Shown here: piece after piece, positions 6,683 through 12,638 of the stretch
How the letters are laid out: each line of letters begins with the position of its first letter
How positions within the stretch are numbered: the stretch's first letter is position 1
DNA from: Nocardioides sp.
GTDB lineage: Bacteria; Actinomycetota; Actinomycetes; Propionibacteriales; Nocardioidaceae
Assembly (NCBI GenBank): GCA_023252065.1
Contig: JAHEXO010000014.1
Location: forward strand, 1-12,638
Direction of reading: 5' to 3'
Length of the DNA stretch: 12,638 bases
Notes under the pieces: model-generated
What the model was told of the DNA's origin: nothing
What the model saw: the letters and a program-made list of their open reading frames with translations, nothing else
Databases searched by the model: none
Translations under genes and position numbers: made by a program

Positions 6683-7313
6683 GGCCCTGCACCGAGGGCG
6701 GGACCTCGATCCCCTCGGCGAGGTCGGGCGCCGGGATCGGGACACCCCAGGCCGGGGCCAGTGGCACCACGCCGGCCCAGGCGGTCCCGGCGAGGTCCTC
6801 CGGTGCATCCTCCGGCCAGCCGTCGGAGATCCGGAGCGACCAGTCCTCGATCGGCAGCGACAGGATCAACGTCGCGGCCAGCTCGGCCTGGGTCGGACGG
6901 CGTACCTCGGCCACCCGACCGGGCAGGAGCCGGTCGGTGACCAGGTCGAGCGCGTGCTCCTTGTCATCGGTGACGTGCGTGCACGAGCCGAAGACGACCG
7001 CCGAGCGGTAGTGGATGGACGACTCGAAGGCGCTGCGCGCCACGACCAGCCCGTCGTACGACGTGACCGCGAGCGCCGTGGGCACCCCGCTCGCGAGCCG
7101 GCGCATCCATCTCGAGCCGGTCGAGCCGTGGCAGAGCACCCGGTCGCCGTCGCGGATCACCGCGGTCGGCACGACGGCCGGGGTGCCGTCGTCGGCGACG
7201 AGGGCGAAATGGCCCACCAGGGCGCTGTCGAGGAGGTGGTCGAGAGCGACGCGGTCGGTGCTGGCCAGCTCGGGCAGCCGGATCCCGCGGCGGGCGTCGG
7301 AGGAGCGGCTCAC
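6660..7313 (-). CDS. NimA-like / pyridoxamine 5'-phosphate oxidase-fold flavin-binding protein
   Basis: A 217-residue protein of the FMN-binding split-barrel group (pyridoxamine 5'-phosphate oxidase-like, NimA subgroup). Visible pieces: [37 protein letters not shown] near 27-63, the STGSRWMR loop at 64-71, the [16 protein letters not shown] stretch at 94-109 and the C-terminal [20 protein letters not shown]. Members bind FMN or a related cofactor; few have known substrates. The GTG at 7313 is preferred because a TAGGTT -10 box ends 7 bases before it and family similarity begins shortly after; the reading frame continues upstream through the groEL control region and is not credible there. It converges with and overlaps the VOC gene by 23 bases. 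No function beyond flavin-binding redox activity can be given. Confidence 0.85.
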   Translation of the reverse strand: MSRSSDARRGIRLPELASTDRVALDHLLDSALVGHFALVADDGTPAVVPTAVIRDGDRVLCHGSTGSRWMRRLASGVPTALAVTSYDGLVVARSAFESSIHYRSAVVFGSCTHVTDDKEHALDLVTDRLLPGRVAEVRRPTQAELAATLILSLPIEDWSLRISDGWPEDAPEDLAGTAWAGVVPLAPAWGVPIPAPDLAEGIEVPPSVQGLSRRPAR

Positions 7314-7320
7314 GGCGCTG

Positions 7321-7326
7321 AACCTA
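7321..7326 (-). promoter_or_regulatory. Likely leaderless -10 box of the NimA-like gene
   Basis: Minus-strand TAGGTT at 7326-7321 stands 7 bases before the GTG at 7313, with no ribosome site between. No convincing -35 is seen. It also supports the choice of this GTG as the start. Confidence 0.5.
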
Positions 7327-7361
7327 CTGCGTCCCGGGCGGAGTCGGGCAGGCCCCCACTG

Positions 7362-7388
7362 TTTGCACTCGGGGGGTGCGAGTGCTAA
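7362..7388 (+). promoter_or_regulatory. CIRCE operator 1 (HrcA site) upstream of groEL
   Basis: TTTGCACTC, 9 bases, GAGTGCTAA matches the CIRCE consensus TTAGCACTC-N9-GAGTGCTAA with one mismatch in the left arm. The known role is binding of the HrcA repressor, released on heat shock. A candidate promoter, TTGCAC (7363-7368) with TAAACA (7386-7391) at 17 bases, lies within it. Confidence 0.92.
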
Positions 7389-7396
7389 ACATGACG

Positions 7397-7423
7397 CTGG
7401 CACTCTCGGGTCGAGAGTGACAA
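7397..7423 (+). promoter_or_regulatory. CIRCE operator 2, degenerate
   Basis: CTGGCACTC, 9 bases, GAGTGACAA keeps the exact CIRCE geometry and the GCACTC/GAGTG core, with four differences from the consensus in the outer parts. It begins 9 bases after the first box. Tandem CIRCE boxes are known upstream of actinobacterial chaperonin genes. Confidence 0.7.
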
Positions 7424-7440
7424 CACAACCGGACCGGTGA

Positions 7441-9183
<1,743 letters not shown>

Positions 9184-9223
9184 GTCCGACGCTCTCCTGA
9201 GCCCCGAGCTCCACAGCACCACC

Positions 9224-9256
9224 AGCAAGGCCCCGGGTCGCCCCCGGGGCCTTGCT
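9224..9256 (+). terminator. Rho-independent-type terminator of groEL
   Basis: A perfect 14-base-pair stem, AGCAAGGCCCCGGG (9224-9237) with CCCGGGGCCTTGCT (9243-9256), and a 5-base loop, 41 bases after the groEL stop. Only a short T run follows (GCATTT), as is common in high-GC actinobacteria. Confidence 0.88.
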
Positions 9257-9271
9257 GCATTTCCCCTGGAG

Positions 9272-9337
9272 CGGTAGTCCGTGACGATCGTCAGTCGACT
9301 CGCCGGGGGGCAGGCTGATTTCCGTCACGGACTACCG
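9272..9337. repeat. Palindromic element with 15-base inverted arms, function unknown
   Basis: CGGTAGTCCGTGACG (9272-9286) and its exact reverse complement CGTCACGGACTACCG (9323-9337) flank 36 bases. The interior carries a weaker inner symmetry (GTCAG near 9290 against CTGAT near 9315). It lies between the groEL terminator and the start region of the next gene and no long T run follows. It could be a REP/MITE-like palindrome, a structured RNA or an operator. The sequence structure is certain, the role is not. Confidence 0.75.
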
Positions 9338-9384
9338 GGAGAAGCCCACCGGGGGGTGGGGGGAGGTCATACGTTGTGGGGGTT

Positions 9385-10188
9385 ATGGCCCACGTTTCGG
9401 ATGACGTCCGGGCGATCGCGGCCGTGGTGGCCGTGATGCTCGGGGTCGCGCTGACCGGCTGCGACACCGGGGAGTCCGCAGCGGGTTCGCCGACCCACCA
9501 CCGCACCCATCACGTCGTACGACGGTCGCCGAGCGCGCACCCGACGCACTCGCACCCGACGCACTCGCCGGCGAGCCACTCCCCGAGCGCACGACCGACC
9601 GTGACAGGAGCACCTGCCGCCGACGCGCTCCGCGCGCTCCGCCACCTCGTGGTGCGACCACGGCCGGTCGGGACCGAGGGATACGTCCGCGACGCGTTCG
9701 GCAGCGACTGGGTCGACACCGACGGCAACGGGTGCAACCAGCGCGACGACGTGCTCCTCCGCGACGCCGTGCCCGGCACCACGAAGGTCGCCCAGCAGGG
9801 CTCGTGCGACCACGACGTGCTGGCCGGCACCTGGCACGACCCCTACACCGGCAGGACCCTGCACTTCACCGACCTCAAGGACCTCGGCCAGGCAGAGGCG
9901 ATCCAGATCGACCACGTCGTCCCGCTCGCCGAGGCGTGGGTCTCGGGTGCCCGCCGGTGGAGCTCGGACCGGCGGAAGATCTTCGCCAACGACCTGCGCG
10001 AGCTGCTCGCCGTCGACGGCCCGACCAACATGAGCAAGGGCGACGGCGACCCAGCCTCCTGGCGGCCGCGCAAGGGCTACCAGTGCTCGTATGCGCGGCG
10101 CTGGATCGCTGTGAAGTCGCGCTACGGCCTCGCGATCGACCCGTCGGAGAAGGCCGCGCTGCGGCAGATGCTCGGCTCCTGCCACTGA
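9385..10188 (+). CDS. Putative secreted lipoprotein with HNH/DUF1524 (GmrSD C-terminal-like) nuclease domain
   Basis: A 267-residue protein from the ATG at 9385; a GTG at 9376 would add three residues. Residues 10-26 form a hydrophobic segment ending in the lipobox LTGC with C26, so it is probably an exported lipoprotein, although the n-region is acidic (SDDVR). A His/Ser/Pro-rich linker follows (about 36-75; PTHHRTHH, PTHSHPTHS). The catalytic domain contains WVDTDGNGCNQRDDVLLRD (109-127), QIDHVVPLAEAW with the HNH histidine H177 (174-185), and GPTNMSKGDGDP with N215 (212-223). C117, C141, C234 and C266 could form disulfides outside the cell. Family members of this HNH type are nucleases, often exported in actinobacteria; nutrient scavenging or defence are possible roles. 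It is followed 41 bases later by a GNAT gene. Confidence 0.85.
   Translation: MAHVSDDVRAIAAVVAVMLGVALTGCDTGESAAGSPTHHRTHHVVRRSPSAHPTHSHPTHSPASHSPSARPTVTGAPAADALRALRHLVVRPRPVGTEGYVRDAFGSDWVDTDGNGCNQRDDVLLRDAVPGTTKVAQQGSCDHDVLAGTWHDPYTGRTLHFTDLKDLGQAEAIQIDHVVPLAEAWVSGARRWSSDRRKIFANDLRELLAVDGPTNMSKGDGDPASWRPRKGYQCSYARRWIAVKSRYGLAIDPSEKAALRQMLGSCH
9536..9565 (+). repeat. Perfect 15-base tandem duplication in the His-rich linker
   Basis: CGCACCCGACGCACT occurs twice in a row (9536-9550 and 9551-9565). In the protein it gives two copies of a five-residue HPTHS-type unit. The repeat keeps the frame, so linker length can vary by slippage without breaking the nuclease. Confidence 0.85.
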
Positions 10189-10229
10189 CTCCGCTCGCCC
10201 CTGTGGGCCTCCTGTGAGAGCGTGACCAG

Positions 10230-10727
10230 GTGTCCTGGACGATCACCCGGCCGACCCTCGACGACCTCGAGGAGATGGGCCGGGTGCACGTGCAGGTGTG
10301 GCAGGAGGCCTACGCCGGCCTGGTGCCGGACGACTACCTCGCCGCCCTCGACCCGACCGTGGGTCCGGCGTGGTGGCGCGAGCGCATCGAGCAGCCGTAC
10401 GGCGCGGTCGCCTGGTGGGTGGCCCGCGACGACGACGGCATCGTCGGCATGGCCACGGCGGGTCCCGGACGCGACGACGACGCGCCCGCCGGTCTCGAGC
10501 TCTACGCGATCAACGTGCTGCGCCGAGCCCACGGCACCGGCATCGCCGACGACCTGATGGCGGTGGCCGTGGGCGACCGTGCGGCCTACCTCTGGGTCCT
10601 CGACGGCAACGAGCGGGCCGTGGCGTTCTACCGGCGCCATGGTTTCGCCGACGAGGGCGGCCGCAAGCCCGAACCCGACACGGGTGTCGTCGAGATCCGG
10701 ATGTCGCGCAGCGCCGTCACCCGGTGA
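10230..10727 (+). CDS. GNAT-family N-acetyltransferase
   Basis: A 165-residue acetyl-CoA-dependent acyltransferase. The N-terminal helix region reads RPTLDDLEEMGRVHVQVWQE, common in small GNAT proteins that modify amines of free metabolites or proteins. Motif A is INVLRRAHGTGIADDLM at 94-110, with the pyrophosphate-binding R/H-G-T-G turn, and motif B is WVLDGNERAVAFYRRHGF at 122-139. The GTG at 10230 is the only start giving the full N-terminal strand; the ribosome site is poor. The substrate cannot be read from the sequence. Its neighbours do not form an obvious pathway with it. Confidence 0.92.
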   Translation: MSWTITRPTLDDLEEMGRVHVQVWQEAYAGLVPDDYLAALDPTVGPAWWRERIEQPYGAVAWWVARDDDGIVGMATAGPGRDDDAPAGLELYAINVLRRAHGTGIADDLMAVAVGDRAAYLWVLDGNERAVAFYRRHGFADEGGRKPEPDTGVVEIRMSRSAVTR

Positions 10728-10752
10728 GCCGACCGTCTGACAGGCTGGCCGC

Positions 10753-11307
10753 GTGGAAGGACTGCTGCTCGCGGCCGGGGCCGGGCGCCGGATGGGGACC
10801 CCCAAGGCGCTGGTCACCGACGACCACGGTTCGTGGCTACGGCGTGGTGTGACCAACCTGTTCGACGGTGGCTGTCGCCGGGTGACGGTCGTCCTCGGCG
10901 CCGAGGCCGAGCAGGCCCGCACCCTGCTCGAGGAGCTCCCGGTGCCGCCGCGGGTGGTGGTGGCGGAGGACTGGGCCGAAGGGATGGGGGCCTCGCTCCG
11001 GGCGGGGATGCTGGCGTTCACCGACTCCACCGACGGCTTCGTCATGCTGACGCTGGTCGATCTCCCCGACCTGGTGCCCGAGGTGGTGGCCCGGGTCGGT
11101 CGCGCTGCCCGCTCCCCGCACGTGCTGGCCCGCGCGTCGTACGACGGGCAGCCGGGGCACCCGGTCCTGCTCGGCCGCGACCACTGGCCGGGGGTCCTCG
11201 AGTCGGCCCGCGGCGACCAGGGCGCCCGCGCCTACCTGGCGACCCACGAGGTGGAGCTCGTCGAGTGCGGCGACCTCGCCTCCGGCCGCGACGTCGACTC
11301 CCGCTGA
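10753..11307 (+). CDS. MobA/MocA-like nucleotidyltransferase (molybdenum cofactor-type NTP transferase)
   Basis: A 184-residue protein of the MobA-like NTP-transferase fold, similar to MocA-type enzymes that attach CMP or GMP to molybdopterin. The nucleotide-binding loop is LLAAGAGRRMGTPKAL at 5-20, followed by WAEGMGASLRAGM (74-86), the metal-site-like VDLPDL at 102-107 and GQPGHPVLLGRDHWP at 132-146, then RGDQGARAYL. The GTG at 10753 is the first codon of the conserved region and a CAGGCT box stands 6 bases before it, so the transcript may be leaderless. Adjacent MoxR and CoxE-like genes support a role in maturing a molybdenum hydroxylase. Other sugar- or nucleotide-transferring uses of the fold cannot be excluded. 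Confidence 0.83.
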   Translation: MEGLLLAAGAGRRMGTPKALVTDDHGSWLRRGVTNLFDGGCRRVTVVLGAEAEQARTLLEELPVPPRVVVAEDWAEGMGASLRAGMLAFTDSTDGFVMLTLVDLPDLVPEVVARVGRAARSPHVLARASYDGQPGHPVLLGRDHWPGVLESARGDQGARAYLATHEVELVECGDLASGRDVDSR

Positions 11308-11360
11308 CCCGCCAGGAACCTTCCAGGACTCGTCCAACCGCCAGCCAACGCAGCGAGAAG

Positions 11361-11366
11361 TAGCCT
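11361..11366 (+). promoter_or_regulatory. Possible leaderless -10 box of the MoxR gene
   Basis: TAGCCT is followed by 7 bases and the ATG at 11374. Those bases (GGAGGGC) also resemble a ribosome site but too close to the start for ordinary use. No -35 is evident. Confidence 0.42.
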
Positions 11367-11373
11367 GGAGGGC

Positions 11374-12261
11374 ATGCCGGACTCCAGCGAGGTGACCTCA
11401 GCCGCCGACATCGTCGGCCTGCTCGGCCAGACCGGCTACCTCGCCGACGACGAGCTGGCCACCGTCGCCTTCCTGATGCTGCGCATGCAGCGTCCGTTGC
11501 TGCTCGAGGGTGAGCCCGGCACGGGCAAGACCGCCCTCGCGGAGGCACTGGCCGAGGCGCTGGAGCTGCCGCTGGTGCGCCTGCAGTGCTACGAGGGCAT
11601 CGACTCCACGCAGGCGCTCTACGACTGGGACTTCCCGCGCCAGATCCTCCACCTCCGCGCCCTCGAGGCCGCCGGGGCCGGAGCCGACGCGGAAGAGGCC
11701 GAGAAGAGCCTGTACGACGAGCGGTTCCTGCTCGCGCGCCCGGTGCTGGCCGCCCTCCAGCAGAGCCCGGCGCTGCTGCTGGTCGACGAGGTCGACCGCG
11801 CCGACGACGAGTTCGAGGCGTTCCTGCTGGAGGTGCTCTCGACCTGGCAGGTGAGCATCCCCGAGCTCGGCACCGTCAAGGCCGCGACCCCGCCCCTGGT
11901 CGTCCTCACCTCCAACCGCACGCGCGAGCTCCACGACGCCCTCAAGCGCCGCTGCCTCTACCACTGGATCGAGCACCCAGGCCTCGACCGGGAGCTCCAG
12001 ATCCTGCGCTCGCGGGCCCCCGAGGTGTCCGAGGCGCTGTCGCGCGACGTCGTCCGGGTCGTCCAGCAGCTGCGCAACGGCAGCGACCTGCAGAAGCCGC
12101 CCGGGGTCGCCGAGACCATCGACTGGGCCCGCGCCCTGCACCACCTCGGCACCGCCGACCTCGACCTCGAGTCCGCCGCCAACACCCTCGGAGCCCTGGT
12201 GAAGTACCGGGAGGACGCCGACCGGGTGAAGCAGGCCCTCGACCAGCTCCTGCGCTCGTGA
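11374..12261 (+). CDS. MoxR-type AAA+ ATPase, CoxD-like
   Basis: A 295-residue AAA+ ATPase of the MoxR group. Walker A is GEPGTGKT at 46-53, Walker B LLLVDEVDR at 134-142, sensor 1 TSNRTREL at 179-186, and an arginine-finger candidate sits in LKRRCLYHWIEHP near 190-202. The stretch YEGIDSTQALYDWDFPRQIL with LYDERFLLARPVL is typical of the CoxD branch, which with CoxE helps insert metal and sulphur into the active site of CO dehydrogenase-like molybdoenzymes. The protein is soluble. It lies 66 bases after the MocA-like gene and 7 bases before a VWA-domain gene, the classical MoxR-VWA pair. The exact client enzyme is outside the window. Confidence 0.93.
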   Translation: MPDSSEVTSAADIVGLLGQTGYLADDELATVAFLMLRMQRPLLLEGEPGTGKTALAEALAEALELPLVRLQCYEGIDSTQALYDWDFPRQILHLRALEAAGAGADAEEAEKSLYDERFLLARPVLAALQQSPALLLVDEVDRADDEFEAFLLEVLSTWQVSIPELGTVKAATPPLVVLTSNRTRELHDALKRRCLYHWIEHPGLDRELQILRSRAPEVSEALSRDVVRVVQQLRNGSDLQKPPGVAETIDWARALHHLGTADLDLESAANTLGALVKYREDADRVKQALDQLLRS

Positions 12262-12268
12262 GGCTCCC

Positions 12269-12638
12269 ATGAGCGGCGACGACCAGGCGATGAGGGGTGG
12301 CGACGAGATCCTGCTCGCCTTCGCCCGCGCCCTCCGGGCCGGAGGCATCCCGGTGACCCAGGACCGCGCACAGGAGTTCCTCTCCGCCACTGCGGAGCTC
12401 GGCCTCGGCGACCCGCGCGCCGTACGGGCTGCCGGCCGGGCCACGCTCTGCGCCGGGCCCGACGACCTGCAGCGTTTCGACCAGGTCTTCGAGGCGTTCT
12501 TCAACGCCCGCGACGGCATGCCGCGCTCGCGGCCGGCCCGGCCCAGCGCCGAGACCAGCTTCACCGACCTCCCGCTCGAGGACGGCACCGACGAGCCCGA
12601 GGTCGCCGACGACGTGATCCGCGCAGCCGCCAGCACCG
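12269..12638 (+). CDS. CoxE-like VWA-domain protein, N-terminal part only
   Basis: The first 123 codons of a gene cut by the right edge; no stop is reached. The product begins MSGDDQAMRGGDEILLAFAR, continues with LRAGGIPVTQDRAQEFLSAT and AVRAAGRATLCAGPDDLQRF, and then DQVFEAFFNARDG. This is the N-terminal helical region of CoxE-type proteins that carry a von Willebrand A domain further on (not visible here). The ATG at 12269 is 7 bases after the MoxR stop; an in-frame ATG 7 codons later is an alternative start. With the MoxR ATPase it is expected to form a chaperone pair for molybdenum hydroxylase activation. The segment around residues 83-110 is a low-complexity, acidic and Pro-rich linker. 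Confidence 0.85.
   Translation, partial: MSGDDQAMRGGDEILLAFARALRAGGIPVTQDRAQEFLSATAELGLGDPRAVRAAGRATLCAGPDDLQRFDQVFEAFFNARDGMPRSRPARPSAETSFTDLPLEDGTDEPEVADDVIRAAAST

Noticed and set aside
5858..6808. 316-codon minus-strand frame opposite the VOC gene
   Set aside because: Low-complexity composition, and the plus strand holds a clear two-domain protein with a promoter and ribosome site.
9536..9565. Possible CRISPR-like or larger repeat array
   Set aside because: Only two direct 15-base copies without spacers, in frame within a coding linker.
10197..10208. Small hairpin GCCC-CTGT-GGGC after the nuclease gene as a terminator
   Set aside because: Only a 4-base stem and no T run; expected by chance at this GC content.
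11398..12636. 412-codon minus-strand frame opposite the MoxR and CoxE-like genes
   Set aside because: It runs antisense across two recognisable genes and shows no recognisable motif.

Overview
The window is very GC-rich, with strong third-position G/C bias, GTG starts, TAnnnT -10 boxes sitting directly before start codons, and a stand-alone groEL with CIRCE operators. This fits a high-GC actinobacterium, probably of the Nocardioides type; the genus is a guess from protein flavour. Coding density is high. No stretch over 300 bases lacks a gene: the longest gaps are about 240 bases before groEL and 200 bases after it, and both are annotated. No tRNA, rRNA, CRISPR array or insertion sequence was seen.

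Left part (1-2850, all minus strand): an ECF sigma factor of the type linked to DGPF proteins (ECF42-like), cut by the window edge, and three small DGPF/YCII-family paralogues. Each paralogue has its own copy of one promoter: a TGTCGA-like -35, 16-17 bases, a CGTC -10 and a conserved palindrome. An M28-family metallopeptidase sits between two of the paralogues and is probably carried on one of these transcripts. The set looks like a self-reinforcing sigma-factor regulon.

Middle (2874-5792, minus): kbl-tdh, a translationally coupled operon that converts threonine to glycine plus acetyl-CoA, preceded by an HxlR-type regulator. The regulator is divergent from a two-domain VOC (glyoxalase/Cfp30B-like) protein. 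The two promoters share an intergenic region whose -35 boxes are the arms of inverted repeats, a likely HxlR operator. A NimA-like flavin-binding protein converges on the VOC gene with a 23-base overlap.

Right part (7314-12638, plus): groEL without groES behind two tandem CIRCE boxes and closed by a strong terminator; an unexplained 66-base palindromic element; a putative exported lipoprotein nuclease of the HNH/DUF1524 type with a His-rich linker; a GNAT acetyltransferase; a MobA/MocA-like nucleotidyltransferase; a CoxD-like MoxR ATPase; and the start of a CoxE-like VWA protein. The last three are typical maturation partners of molybdenum hydroxylases such as CO dehydrogenase, so such an enzyme may lie beyond the right edge.

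The most unusual parts are the triplicated DGPF promoter unit with its embedded peptidase, the palindromic element after groEL, and the HxlR/VOC divergent control region. Most genes are otherwise recognisable family members.
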